Shown: piece by piece, positions 1-8,684 of the stretch
Layout: each line of letters starts with the position of its first letter
Position numbering within the stretch: the stretch's first letter is position 1
DNA from: JAGXQV01 sp964451375
Lineage (GTDB): Bacteria > Pseudomonadota > Gammaproteobacteria > Burkholderiales > Sulfuricellaceae
Length of the DNA stretch: 64,000 nt
Direction: 5' to 3'
Assembly (NCBI GenBank): GCA_964451375.1
Contig: CAYVIN010000004.1
Coordinates: 1 to 64,000 of the forward strand
Program-made: the position numbers and the translations under genes
Notes under the pieces: generated by a model
The model's input: only the letters and a program-made list of their open reading frames with translations
Told to the model about the DNA's origin: nothing
The model's database searches: none

Positions 1-52
1 GAGGGGAATTTCCAGCGCTTTTAAGCGGGGATCGGGGGAGGCGCGCGATGGT

Positions 53-85
53 AGGAGCGACCTTTCGGTGCAGGAGGTCGCTCCT
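53..85. repeat. REP-like hairpin
   Basis: A 10-bp perfect inverted repeat (AGGAGCGACC at 53-62, GGTCGCTCCT at 76-85) surrounds a 13-nt loop, about 90 bp before the chemotaxis receptor. The GAGGTCGCTCC core recurs near 40,489-40,498, and a REP-associated transposase stub lies at 19,109, so this may be a REP/BIME-type element. It has no T tract, so I do not call it a terminator. Confidence 0.55.
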
Positions 86-178
86 GTGAATCATCGTTTC
101 TGGGTGTTTAGCTGACTCTGAGCGGTCTTCGACAAGACCGTGGTCTGAACGAATAGCAAGTAAATTGGGGTGGTGGCG

Positions 179-1726
179 ATGTTTCGGAATCTGTCGGTGG
201 GGGCGAAACTCGCTCTGGGCTTCGGGGTGCTGATGCTGGCATTGCTGGCGGTGGCGCTGGTGGGCGCGCGCGGCATGGCGAGGGCCAACGAGAGCATGCG
301 CAACATCTACGAGGAGCAGATGGCGCCGGCCAGCCAGTTGGCTAGGGTCAACGAGTTGCTCCGGCGCAGCATCCAGCATTTGCTGCTGGCTGCGATGCAT
401 GACCCGCGCATGGAGGAAAGCAAGCTCCACACCCATCCCATCACCATGCATTTGGACATCGTGGACGCCGATGTCGAGACGGAAAAACAGGTTTGGGCGG
501 CGTTCGAGAAAAGCCTGGTGTCGCCGGCGCAGAAAAGCCTCGCCGCGAAGTACCTTGCTGTGCGCAACCGTCTGGTGGACGAAGGTTTCCGACCGGCCAT
601 GGCGTATTTCAAGCAGGGCGATTTCCCCAGGGGGGATGCTCACATAGTGAAATCGGTCAACCCGGTTTTCACTGAACTGCGCAAGATTTCCGACGAGATG
701 GTGGAGAACCAACTGGCCGAAGCGAAGCGCGAGTATGACGAGGAAATGGCGCGTTATTCGCAGGTTCTTTTCTTCATGGGCGCGGTCACTATCACGGCGC
801 TGCTGTTGAGCGTCGGCATTGCTTACGCAATCACTCGCGGCTTGATCCGCCAATTGGGCGGTGAACCGGATTATGCCGCAGCGACGGTGAGGCGCATCGC
901 TGGCGGTGATTTGACGGTCGAGGTGTTGGTCAGACCAGGGGACTCTACCAGTATGCTGGCGGCGACCAGAGAGATGAGCGAAAAGCTCGGGCGGATCATC
1001 GGCGATGTGCGAACCTCGGCGGATTCGCTCGCCAGCGTCTCGGAAGAGGTTTCAGTGACTGCCCAAAACATGAACAAGTCTGCCTGCGAGCAGGCTGCCA
1101 GCGTCGAAGAGACCTCGGCGTCCCTAGGGCAGATGTCCGCCTCCATCAGCCGGATCGCAGAAAATGCCAAGGTCACGAACAACATAGCCATCTCCTCTGC
1201 GGAGCGGGCGAGGGACGGCGGCGATGCCGTGGCCAATACGGTGGAGGCGATGAAATCCATCGCCGGAAAAATCGGGATCATCGATGACATCGCTTATCAG
1301 ACCAACCTGTTGGCGCTGAATGCGGCCATTGAGGCGGCTCGCGCCGGCGAATTCGGCAAGGGGTTCGCGGTGGTGGCGGCGGAAGTGAGGAAACTCGCCG
1401 AGCGCAGCCAGGCGGCGGCTCGGGAAATCGGCAAGGAGGCGAAGGACAGCGTCGATTTGGCCGCGCGCGCCGGTGGGTTGCTCGACGAAATCGTCCCGTC
1501 CATCAGCAAGACATCGGATCTTATACAGAAAATCGCCACTGCATCCGAGGAGCAAGCTATTGGCGCCGGGCAGATCAACGCGGCGATGGCCCAGTTCAAC
1601 CAGATTACCCAACAAAATGCCGCCAGCTCCGAGGAGCTGGCGGCGACTGCGGAAGAAATGAGCGGCCAGGCGGAAAATTTGCAGAATTTGGTGGCGTTTT
1701 TCAGTGTCAAAAAGCGGGTTGAGTGA
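179..1726 (+). CDS. methyl-accepting chemotaxis protein
   Basis: A transmembrane chemoreceptor of about 515 residues that should pass ligand signals to CheA/CheW. Visible in order: an N-terminal membrane helix (about residues 9-30), a helical periplasmic sensor of 4HB type to about 190, a second membrane helix (about 195-220), a HAMP linker beginning around the GGEPDYAAATV stretch, and a cytoplasmic signalling hairpin. The hairpin tip is recognisable from IDDIAYQTNLLALNAAIEAA near residue 370 followed by GFAVVAAEVRKLAERS. No C-terminal NWETF pentapeptide is present. An in-frame GTG lies 9 bp upstream (170), but the ATG at 179 gives the conventional MFRNLSVG start. No che genes lie nearby, so the ligand is unknown. 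Confidence 0.93.
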   Translation: MFRNLSVGAKLALGFGVLMLALLAVALVGARGMARANESMRNIYEEQMAPASQLARVNELLRRSIQHLLLAAMHDPRMEESKLHTHPITMHLDIVDADVETEKQVWAAFEKSLVSPAQKSLAAKYLAVRNRLVDEGFRPAMAYFKQGDFPRGDAHIVKSVNPVFTELRKISDEMVENQLAEAKREYDEEMARYSQVLFFMGAVTITALLLSVGIAYAITRGLIRQLGGEPDYAAATVRRIAGGDLTVEVLVRPGDSTSMLAATREMSEKLGRIIGDVRTSADSLASVSEEVSVTAQNMNKSACEQAASVEETSASLGQMSASISRIAENAKVTNNIAISSAERARDGGDAVANTVEAMKSIAGKIGIIDDIAYQTNLLALNAAIEAARAGEFGKGFAVVAAEVRKLAERSQAAAREIGKEAKDSVDLAARAGGLLDEIVPSISKTSDLIQKIATASEEQAIGAGQINAAMAQFNQITQQNAASSEELAATAEEMSGQAENLQNLVAFFSVKKRVE

Positions 1727-2810
1727 GCGAAGACGCGATGGGCAAGTCGCCGACCGGCACACCACCCACCGGGACACCGCCGGGCGGTTCCTCCAGCACG
1801 TCGGCGGCAGCCTGTACGGCGGTCTATACCTTGACCGGCACGACCGCCACCCAGACCGGAACGAGCTATAACGCCGCCAGCACCGACCAGAGCGCGGTGT
1901 GCGTCGAAACCGCAGGCGTTCTGACGCTGACCAATCCGACTATTACCACCAGCGGAAACACCAGTTCGGACGGCAACGGCAGTTTCTTCGGCCTGAATGC
2001 AGCAATTCTGGCTACCTCCGGGAGCGCCGTGACCATCAGCGGCAGTACCGTCACCACCACCGGCAGTGGCGCCAACGGCGTGTTCGCCACCGGAACCGGC
2101 ACTACCGTCAACGTCAGCGGTGGCACTTATACCGCTGGTGGTGTCGATTCGGCGGGCGTTTATTCCAGCGGGGTGATTACGGTGGCCGATGCAGCGGTGA
2201 AATCCACCGGCGGCGAGGCGGTGGTGGTGGAAGGCAAGAATTCCGCGACACTTACCAACGTGACGATGTCCGCAGCCAAGGGTACCCGCGACCGCGGCAT
2301 GTTCGTCTATCAGAGCATGTCCGGCGACGCCGATGTCGGTACCGGCAACCTTACCCTGGTCGGCGGCAGCTATACCCGGCCTTCAACCACCGGCCCGGCA
2401 TTTTACGTGACCAATACCACGGCGGTGATTAGCCTGACCGGGACCAAAGTGGTACGCAGCTCGCCGACTCTGTTGAAAGCCGCGACCGATCAATGGGGAA
2501 CCAGCGGCTCGAATGGCGGACAGGTGACGTTTACCGCCAGCGGGGAAACCCTCACCGGTGATTTGGTGGCGGACAATATCAACACCCTGGCGGTTACCCT
2601 GAAGGACAGCTCCACACTGACCGGCGCGATCAACAATGGAGGCGTAGCGAAAACCGTGGCGCTGACGCTGGATGGCGCCAGCAAGTGGAACGTTACCGCC
2701 AATTCGGTATGAGCAGCCCGACCCTGAGCGCCGGCGTGTCGGGAACCAGCATCGCCAACATTATCGGCAATGGCTATACCGTGACTTATGATCCTATATT
2801 CCTCAGTTGA
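1723..2810 (+). pseudogene. beta-helix surface protein remnant (frameshifted, truncated)
   Basis: A Thr/Ser/Gly-rich repetitive protein typical of right-handed beta-helix adhesin-like or polymorphic outer-membrane proteins. The open frame at 1723-2712 starts with a GTG overlapping the receptor stop (GTGA) and has no signal peptide, although such proteins are normally secreted. The frame stops at 2710-2712 after WNVTANSV. The next frame continues the same protein style at 2709-2810 (SSPTLSAGVSGTSIANIIGN, then GYTVTYD) before ending. I read this as one gene that lost its 5' secretion signal and probably its 3' end and took a one-base indel near 2709. The ATGA overlap at 2709-2712 would also allow a coupled second ORF, but the continuity of the fold argues for a frameshift. 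Confidence 0.65.
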
Positions 2811-2926
2811 ACGGGTCGGAGTGTGCAGTTTTCAGGGTGCAGGAGAAAACGCCCGTCCGATGGAAATTTCTTTTGCGCGAAGCGCCTACCCGTCGAAAAA
2901 TGCCGGTTCAGACTATCTGGTTCAGG

Positions 2927-3502
2927 CTATTTGGTATGCAGCTTCATCATCGCCGCCGGAAAATCCCCCGCCAACAACTGCGGCAACATGGCCAGGCTTT
3001 TGTCGATGGCCGCGTCGATCAATTCCTGTTCCTCACGGCGGGCGGCGTTGAGGACGTAATTCACTACTTCGTTGCGCTCGCCGGGGTGGCCGATCCCCAG
3101 CCTCAGACGCCAGAAATCCGCGCCACCGAGATGGGCGACGATGTCCTTGAGTCCATTGTGGCCGCCGTGCCCGCCGCCCTGCTTAAGGCGCGCCGCACCG
3201 GGCGGAAGGTCGAGTTCATCGTGGACGACCAGAATTTCCGGCGGTGTAATCTTGTAGAAGTTCGCCAGCGCGCCGACCGCCTGGCCGCTGCGGTTCATAA
3301 AGGTCTGCGGTTCGAGCAGCCACAATTCGTGGCCGGGCAGCGACACCCGTGCGGCGAGGCCGTGAAATTTCTTTTCCGGGTTGAGTGCGGCGCGTTTTTC
3401 CGCCGCGACGCGATCAACCCACCAGAATCCTGCGTTGTGGCGGGTCGTCTCGTATTCCCTGCCGGGATTGCCCAGGCCAACGATCAGGCGGATGGAAGTC
3501 AT
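2927..3502 (-). CDS. pth: peptidyl-tRNA hydrolase
   Basis: Releases tRNA from prematurely dissociated peptidyl-tRNAs in the cytoplasm. At 191 residues it has the usual family length. The expected motifs are present: VGLGNPG with the substrate-binding Asn, TRHNAG with the catalytic His, FMNRSG, VVHDELD with the catalytic Asp, and GGHNGLK. It follows rplY on the same strand after a terminator-like hairpin, the usual rplY-pth arrangement. Confidence 0.97.
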   Translation of the reverse strand: MTSIRLIVGLGNPGREYETTRHNAGFWWVDRVAAEKRAALNPEKKFHGLAARVSLPGHELWLLEPQTFMNRSGQAVGALANFYKITPPEILVVHDELDLPPGAARLKQGGGHGGHNGLKDIVAHLGGADFWRLRLGIGHPGERNEVVNYVLNAARREEQELIDAAIDKSLAMLPQLLAGDFPAAMMKLHTK

Positions 3503-3520
3503 TGCTGTTCCCCAAAATTA

Positions 3521-3554
3521 AAAAAGCCCGTCGCAATCGCACGACGGGCTTTTT
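3521..3554. terminator. bidirectional rho-independent terminator
   Basis: A 13-bp stem (AAAAAGCCCGTCG at 3521-3533, CGACGGGCTTTTT at 3542-3554) with an 8-nt loop, T-rich on both strands. It lies between rplY and pth, so it ends or attenuates rplY transcription before pth. Confidence 0.85.
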
Positions 3555-3572
3555 CGCTGTGGCTGATTCCTC

Positions 3573-4178
3573 TTATTGGGAGGTTTCTTCCGCAGCGGCT
3601 TCCTTGGCGCCGCGCGGCACCACGATGGTCGCCACGGCATGGTCGTGACCATGCGCCAGATCAACGAATTCCACGCCCTTGGGCAACTTGATTTCGGACA
3701 GGTGGATGGACTGACCTGCCTGCATATTCCCCAAGTCAACTTCGATGAATTCCGGCAGATCCTTGGCCAGGCAGGATACGTCAGCTTCGGTCATGATGTG
3801 GCTGGCGATGCCGTGCGACAGTTTCACGCCCGGGCAGTGTTCGGCATTGGCGAAATGCAGAGGCACCTTCATGTGAATCTTTTCGGTCTGGCTGACGCGC
3901 TGGAAGTCAATGTGCAGCACTTGCTGCTTGTAGGGATGAACCTGATAGTCGCGCAGCACAACCTGCTCGGCCTTGCCGCCGATGGCGAGCGAAAGAATCG
4001 AGGCGTGGAACGCTTCGTTCTTCAACAGGAAATAAATTTCCTTGTGATCCAGGTCGATGGCGACGGCATCCTTACCGGCGCCGTAAACGACCCCGGGAAT
4101 CCGACCGGTGTGGCGCAGGCGGCGGCTCGCACTCGTTCCCTGCAACTCACGCGGATTGGCGTTGATTTCGATTTTCAT
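3573..4178 (-). CDS. rplY: 50S ribosomal protein L25 (Ctc-type)
   Basis: A 5S rRNA-binding ribosomal protein of the long Ctc/TL5 form: 201 residues against about 94 for the single-domain E. coli L25. The N-terminal L25 domain contains RRLRHTGRIPGVVYG, and the C-terminal beta domain runs to an alanine/glutamate-rich tail (KEAAAEETSQ). The gene lies between prs and pth on the same strand, the common betaproteobacterial order. Confidence 0.96.
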   Translation of the reverse strand: MKIEINANPRELQGTSASRRLRHTGRIPGVVYGAGKDAVAIDLDHKEIYFLLKNEAFHASILSLAIGGKAEQVVLRDYQVHPYKQQVLHIDFQRVSQTEKIHMKVPLHFANAEHCPGVKLSHGIASHIMTEADVSCLAKDLPEFIEVDLGNMQAGQSIHLSEIKLPKGVEFVDLAHGHDHAVATIVVPRGAKEAAAEETSQ

Positions 4179-4230
4179 AAATTACTCCACAGTGATGGGC
4201 GCCCGCGACCAGGCCACCCGGTTAAAAAAA

Positions 4231-4320
4231 CAATGTTTAGTGTTTAATTTTTAATGTTTAATTGTGGGTGCGCGGTGCGCCGACTTTCATTAAACATTAA
4301 GCATTCAACACTAAACATTG
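4231..4320. repeat. 32-bp imperfect inverted repeat (palindromic element)
   Basis: Two 32-nt AT-rich arms (4231-4262 and 4289-4320) match at 29 of 32 positions when folded and enclose a 26-nt GC-rich loop. The AT content is strikingly unlike the flanking genes. The element fills most of the prs-rplY spacer. It could act as a transcript-processing hairpin or be a small inserted repeat. It lacks the GC stem plus T tract of a normal terminator. Confidence 0.8.
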
Positions 4321-4328
4321 CCCTTGCT

Positions 4329-5279
4329 TTATTCCATGAACAGCGAACTGACCGATTCCTCGTTACTGATGCGGCGCATGGTTTCGGCAAGCAATTCGGC
4401 GACAGAAAGCTGGCGGATACGTCCGCAATTGATTGCTTCGTCACGCAACGGGATGGTGTCGGTCACCACCAGTTCGTCGAGGTGGGAATTCTGGATACGT
4501 TCGACCGCCGGGCCGGACAACACCGGATGAGTACAGTAGGCCACCACTTTTTCGGCGCCGTGGGCCTTGAGGGCGGAAGCGGCTTCGCAAAGGGTGTTGG
4601 CGGTATCCACCAGATCGTCCATCAACACGCAGGTGCGACCGCGCACGTCGCCGATGATGTGCATCACCTTGGCGACATTGGGCTTGGGGCGGCGCTTGTC
4701 GATAATCGCCAGGTCTACGTCGAGGCGCTTGGCCAGGGCGCGGGCGCGCACCACGCCGCCAACATCGGGCGATACCACGATGAGATTCTTGTGGTTGGCT
4801 TTCCACACGTCGCCCAACAGGATCGGCGCAGCGTAGATATTGTCCACGGGAATGTCGAAAAAGCCCTGAATCTGGTCGGCGTGTAAATCCATGGTGAGCA
4901 GGCGATCCACCCCGGCGCTTTGCAGCATGTTCGCCACGACCTTGGCGGTAATCGCCACACGCGCCGAACGGGGACGACGATCCTGGCGGGCATAACCGAA
5001 ATAGGGAATAGCGGCGGTAATGCGCCCGGCGGAGGAGCGCTTCAGCGCATCCACCATGACCAGCACTTCCATCAGGGTATCGTTGGTCGGCGCACAGGTG
5101 GACTGGAGTACAAAAACATCCTTGCCGCGCACATTTTCGAGAATTTCGACAAGAACTTCGCCATCGCTGAAACGGCCAACCGTGGCGCGCCCCGGGGTTT
5201 TGTTGAGATGACGAGAAACATCTTCGGCAAGCTTGGGATTGGCATTGCCGGTGAAGACCATCATGCTGCCGTAACCCAT
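4329..5279 (-). CDS. prs: ribose-phosphate pyrophosphokinase
   Basis: Makes PRPP from ribose-5-phosphate and ATP for nucleotide, histidine and tryptophan synthesis. At 316 residues it has the standard length. Motifs include MMVFTGNANPKLAEDV at the N terminus, the RQDRRPRSARVAITAK flexible loop, DLHADQIQGFF, and the PRPP-binding DDLVDTANT loop. The start at 5279 (MGYGSMMVF) fits family N termini. A terminator and tRNA-Gln lie immediately upstream. Confidence 0.97.
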   Translation of the reverse strand: MGYGSMMVFTGNANPKLAEDVSRHLNKTPGRATVGRFSDGEVLVEILENVRGKDVFVLQSTCAPTNDTLMEVLVMVDALKRSSAGRITAAIPYFGYARQDRRPRSARVAITAKVVANMLQSAGVDRLLTMDLHADQIQGFFDIPVDNIYAAPILLGDVWKANHKNLIVVSPDVGGVVRARALAKRLDVDLAIIDKRRPKPNVAKVMHIIGDVRGRTCVLMDDLVDTANTLCEAASALKAHGAEKVVAYCTHPVLSGPAVERIQNSHLDELVVTDTIPLRDEAINCGRIRQLSVAELLAETMRRISNEESVSSLFME

Positions 5280-5302
5280 GCTGGTGCCCCTATTCAGAGT
5301 AG

Positions 5303-5334
5303 AAAAAAGGACGGGCGGGTAAAAACCCGCCCGT
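5303..5334 (-). terminator. terminator between tRNA-Gln and prs
   Basis: Read on the minus strand, a perfect 10-bp GC-rich stem (5311-5320 with 5325-5334, 4-nt loop) is followed by CC and six Ts. It lies directly after tRNA-Gln and only 24 nt before the prs start codon, so prs transcripts must read through it or start extremely close by. Confidence 0.8.
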
Positions 5335-5340
5335 GTTGTG

Positions 5341-5415
5341 TGGCTGGGGAGGTAGGGATCGAACCTACGAATGCCGGAATCAAAATCCGGTGCCTTACCA
5401 CTTGGCGACTCCCCA
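5341..5415 (-). tRNA. tRNA-Gln (TTG anticodon)
   Basis: A 75-nt cloverleaf with encoded CCA. On the minus strand the acceptor stem begins TGGGGAG, the anticodon loop reads TTTTGAT (anticodon TTG), and the T arm contains GGTTCGATCC. It starts 1 nt after the ispE stop, so it is probably processed from the TPR-lolB-ispE transcript. tRNA-Gln beside prs is a familiar betaproteobacterial arrangement. Confidence 0.96.
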
Positions 5416-5416
5416 A

Positions 5417-6247
5417 TTAACTTGCTAAGTCCCGCAAAGGATGGTCATTCAAACCCTTTGCGACAAATCCATTCATGTTTGCCGGGCGGCGCGCAAATAC
5501 TGCGCGCGCTTCGTCTTCCGTATCAAAACCCGCAAAAACGCAGGCACCTGACCCCGTCATGCGGGCGTCGCCGTATTGCTTGAGCCAGGCAATGCTGGCG
5601 GCGACTTCAGGATACTTCCGGCACACCACCGGTTGCAGATCGTTATGACCATGCCCCGTGGAAAAGGCCGCCATTTTGAGGGGAATCGTATCCCGTGTCA
5701 ATTCTTTGTCGCGAAAAATGTCTATGGTGGGAACCGCTACCGGGGGCTGAAGCACGACGTACCAGGCCGGCGGCAGGCTGATCGGGTGGAGAATTTCCCC
5801 TACACCTTCAGCAAAAGCGCTCTGACCAAACACGAAAACCGGCACGTCGGCACCCAGGCGCAAGCCCAGGGTTTGCAGGGCGGCGCGGTCGAGACCGATG
5901 TTCCACAAGCGGTTCAGGGCGAGCAGCGTGGTGGCGGCGTCGGAGCTGCCGCCACCCAGCCCACCGCCCATCGGCAGGCGCTTTTCCAGAGTGATGTCCA
6001 CTCCCAGCGTACATTCGCCGGTTTCCTGAAGCAGACGCGCGGCGCGCACGCATAAATCCTGTTCCGGGGCAAGTCCGGGAAGCGCGTTAACACGGCGAAT
6101 CACGCCATCGTCACGTATCGCGAAATGCAGGGTGTCGCCGTAATCGACGAAGCGGAACACGCTTTGCAGCAGATGATAGCCGTCGTCGCGCCGCCCCACC
6201 ACGTGGAGAAACAGATTGAGTTTGGCGGGGGCGGGATAACCGGTCAC
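5417..6247 (-). CDS. ispE: 4-diphosphocytidyl-2-C-methyl-D-erythritol kinase
   Basis: Phosphorylates CDP-methylerythritol in the MEP isoprenoid pathway. It is a GHMP-kinase fold protein: PAPAKLNLFLHVVGRRDDGYH at the N terminus and the ATP loop PMGGGLGGGSSDAA. I set the start at the GTG on 6245-6247, which overlaps the lolB stop (GTGA) and gives a normal 276-residue protein. The longer open frame up to 6484 is antisense-like sequence inside lolB. Translational coupling to lolB is likely. Confidence 0.95.
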   Translation of the reverse strand: MTGYPAPAKLNLFLHVVGRRDDGYHLLQSVFRFVDYGDTLHFAIRDDGVIRRVNALPGLAPEQDLCVRAARLLQETGECTLGVDITLEKRLPMGGGLGGGSSDAATTLLALNRLWNIGLDRAALQTLGLRLGADVPVFVFGQSAFAEGVGEILHPISLPPAWYVVLQPPVAVPTIDIFRDKELTRDTIPLKMAAFSTGHGHNDLQPVVCRKYPEVAASIAWLKQYGDARMTGSGACVFAGFDTEDEARAVFARRPANMNGFVAKGLNDHPLRDLAS

Positions 6248-6855
6248 GGCAGGCTCCAGGCGTCGATCACCAGACGAATGTGCAGGGTATCGCCCCAGGC
6301 GGCGTCGAGGCGGCCCGGCAGTTCCTTGCCGTGGACTGTGGAGTAACGTTCGTAATCGACCTGCCAGCCGTCCTGAAAGAGCCGCACAGGGCGGCCATTG
6401 GGGCCGTTGCTGCTGCGCGCGCCGCTGTCCGGGGCGGGTTGCCCGAGCACCCAGTGCTCCAGCCCGTGGAGCGGCAAACGCCACCCCAGAAAGGTTTGCG
6501 TGAGTGCTTCGACGCTGGCGGCGTGATGGGGAATGTCGTCAGCGCCGGTAAGGGTCACCCCGCCGGCGTCGCGGACGATGCGCGCCACGCCCTGACCAAG
6601 CGGGGAGAGCAGCAGGATATCGTCGCTTGTCGGGCTGTGCGCCCAGCGCAGCGAACCGGAAAACCCCTGCGCTTCGTATTTCACGGCGATGCGCCCGTTC
6701 AGGCTGAAGGCTCCCGTCGCCGCTTCGCCGGAAGCAGGGAGCAGGACGGTTGACGGCTGGGATGGAACGGACAGCCCCGCGCAGCCGCTCAGCAGCGCCA
6801 CAACCAGCAGCACTGCGAGCAACAGACGGTCAGGGTTTGTACTTCTTGATGACAT
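6244..6855 (-). CDS. lolB: outer-membrane lipoprotein receptor LolB
   Basis: Accepts lipoproteins from periplasmic LolA and inserts them in the outer membrane. The 203-residue precursor has a hydrophobic signal ending in a lipobox (ALLSGC), so it is itself a lipoprotein. The LolB body includes FSLNGRIAVKYEAQGFSGSLRW and the GLEHWVLGQPAP segment. It overlaps the upstream TPR gene by 26 bp and ispE by 4 bp, which points to one operon. Confidence 0.93.
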   Translation of the reverse strand: MSSRSTNPDRLLLAVLLVVALLSGCAGLSVPSQPSTVLLPASGEAATGAFSLNGRIAVKYEAQGFSGSLRWAHSPTSDDILLLSPLGQGVARIVRDAGGVTLTGADDIPHHAASVEALTQTFLGWRLPLHGLEHWVLGQPAPDSGARSSNGPNGRPVRLFQDGWQVDYERYSTVHGKELPGRLDAAWGDTLHIRLVIDAWSLP

Positions 6856-8569
6856 CCAGCAGCACTTCGTTGTCCGGATTGTCTTTCAGCGAGGTTTGCC
6901 AGAGTTTCCCGGCTTCCTCGCGGCTCCCCTTGACCCACAGGACTTCGCCGAGATGGGCGGCGATCTCCGGGTCGGGTTGGCTGGAATAGGCGCGCCGCAG
7001 GTATTCGATAGCCTTTTCGTAGGCCCCCAGGCGGTATTGCACCCACCCCATGCTGTCCATGATGAAGGAGTCGTCCGGGGAGAGCTTGAGGGCCTTTTCG
7101 ATAAGCTGGCTCGCTTCGTCGAGACGTTCGTTACGCTCCGCCAGGACATAGCCCAGGGCATTGTAGGCATGGGCGTATTCCGGCTTGATCTGGATGAGCT
7201 TGCGCAAATCCGATTCCATCACGTCGAAACGCGATACTTTTTCCGCCGCCATGGCGCGGTCGTAGAGCAGATCGGGGAAATTGGGCAGCTTGTCGAGCAT
7301 TTTGCTGAGCAACTCGTAGGCTTCCAGGTAGGCTTTGGTGGCGCGCAGCACCTGCGCTTCGGCGAGGGTGATCTGAACGCGCTGCTGATTGGTCTGGGGG
7401 GTGAGATGGCGCAGATGCTGCAAAGCCTCCGCCACCTGGTTTTTCTTGGCGAGCATTGCGGCGTACTTGATCTGCGAGGACAGAAAATGCTCGCCCAGCG
7501 TGACGCTGTTGTACCAGTTCGCCGCCTCGCTGTACCGGCGGCGTTCTTCGTAGAGTTGCGCCAAATAGACACGCACCGCGTTGATGTCGCGATATTTGTC
7601 GGTCAGCGCCTTTTTCAGGTGCAATTCGGCCTTGTCGTAATCACGCAGTTGCAGGGAGAGCAACCCCAGCGCAACGCTGACTTCCGGGTTGTCGGGGTTT
7701 TCGCTGGAGAGCGTTTCGAACTGCGCGCGCGCTTCGGCGTAACGTTTCTCGCCGACCAGCAAACGCGCATAGGCCAGCCGCACATCCAGCGCCTTGGGAT
7801 TGGCGGCGAGAAAATCGCGGTATTCGTCGAGCGCTTGCGACGGCGAACTGCGCTGCACGATCTGGCCCCGGAACAACGCGGCGATTTCCCAGTCGGGATG
7901 CAGACGGAGCGCTTCAGCGACTTCCTTGAGCGCCAGTTCGTCACGCTCCACCAGCCAGGCGGCCTGCGCCACCGCGAAGTGCGCCTCGGGCAATTCCGGG
8001 TAGGGCTGGGCCAATTCCCGAACCAGCGTCAGAGCGGCTTCCTTGTTGGACTGGCGCGACAACATCTGGTGCAACCCGAGGAAGGCGCTGCCGATATGTG
8101 CGCCCTCTTCGGCAATCAGGCGTTCCAGATGGACACGCGCATCTTCGAGGTGGCCGCCGTTAACCAGCAACGCAGTGACGGTCTGACGCGCGCGCGCTTC
8201 GCTGGGATCAAGCAGCAGCCACAGACGCGCCGCATCCAGGGCGCGCCCTTCAAGGCGGGCGTGGAGGGCCAGTTCGGTGGCGCGTTTGGCGAGGCGCGGG
8301 TCGCGGGTGGATTTGGCCAGATCGAGAATGCCTTCCACGCCCAGCGTACCCTGACCGCGCTGCAAGGCGACTTCAGAAACCAGAAACTGATAGAGCATCT
8401 GGCTATTCAGTTCGAGCTTGGGCAGCTCCGGTTTGCGGGATTTCGCCTCCTCGACAGGCGGAGCAGCCGCCGCCTGAACGGGCGGCTTTTCCGCCACCTT
8501 GGCAGGAGTCAGGGCGCAACCGGCAAGGGCCAGCAGAGCGAACGGCACAACGGAAAGTTTGGGGTTCAT
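6830..8569 (-). CDS. TPR-repeat lipoprotein
   Basis: A 579-residue protein starting with a lipoprotein signal (LALAGC lipobox) and a short Pro/Ala linker, followed by tetratricopeptide repeats through most of its length (for example the YAHAYNALGYVLAERNERLD and YEKAIEYLRRAY segments). TPR arrays mediate protein-protein contacts. The gene heads the lolB-ispE-tRNA-Gln run, a conserved betaproteobacterial neighbourhood that suggests an envelope role. The exact partner is unknown. It diverges from the ABC transporter gene across a 115-bp spacer. Confidence 0.88.
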   Translation of the reverse strand: MNPKLSVVPFALLALAGCALTPAKVAEKPPVQAAAAPPVEEAKSRKPELPKLELNSQMLYQFLVSEVALQRGQGTLGVEGILDLAKSTRDPRLAKRATELALHARLEGRALDAARLWLLLDPSEARARQTVTALLVNGGHLEDARVHLERLIAEEGAHIGSAFLGLHQMLSRQSNKEAALTLVRELAQPYPELPEAHFAVAQAAWLVERDELALKEVAEALRLHPDWEIAALFRGQIVQRSSPSQALDEYRDFLAANPKALDVRLAYARLLVGEKRYAEARAQFETLSSENPDNPEVSVALGLLSLQLRDYDKAELHLKKALTDKYRDINAVRVYLAQLYEERRRYSEAANWYNSVTLGEHFLSSQIKYAAMLAKKNQVAEALQHLRHLTPQTNQQRVQITLAEAQVLRATKAYLEAYELLSKMLDKLPNFPDLLYDRAMAAEKVSRFDVMESDLRKLIQIKPEYAHAYNALGYVLAERNERLDEASQLIEKALKLSPDDSFIMDSMGWVQYRLGAYEKAIEYLRRAYSSQPDPEIAAHLGEVLWVKGSREEAGKLWQTSLKDNPDNEVLLDVIKKYKP

Positions 8570-8684
8570 AACGTGGCGGTGTGTATCTCGGGACAGGGAA
8601 CGGTTGGAAACCGAAATTCCCCTGAAGTTCTATATGGTTCCCGCCATATTAGGCTATATTCCGGGTTTTTCATAGCCGCTTCCC

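Noticed and set aside
2700..2720. Programmed ribosomal frameshift in the beta-helix gene
   Set aside because: No slippery heptamer precedes the stop; a simple indel explains it better.
4244..4444. 66-codon minus-strand ORF over the palindrome
   Set aside because: It is encoded by the repeat itself and prs antisense, with no Shine-Dalgarno or domain.
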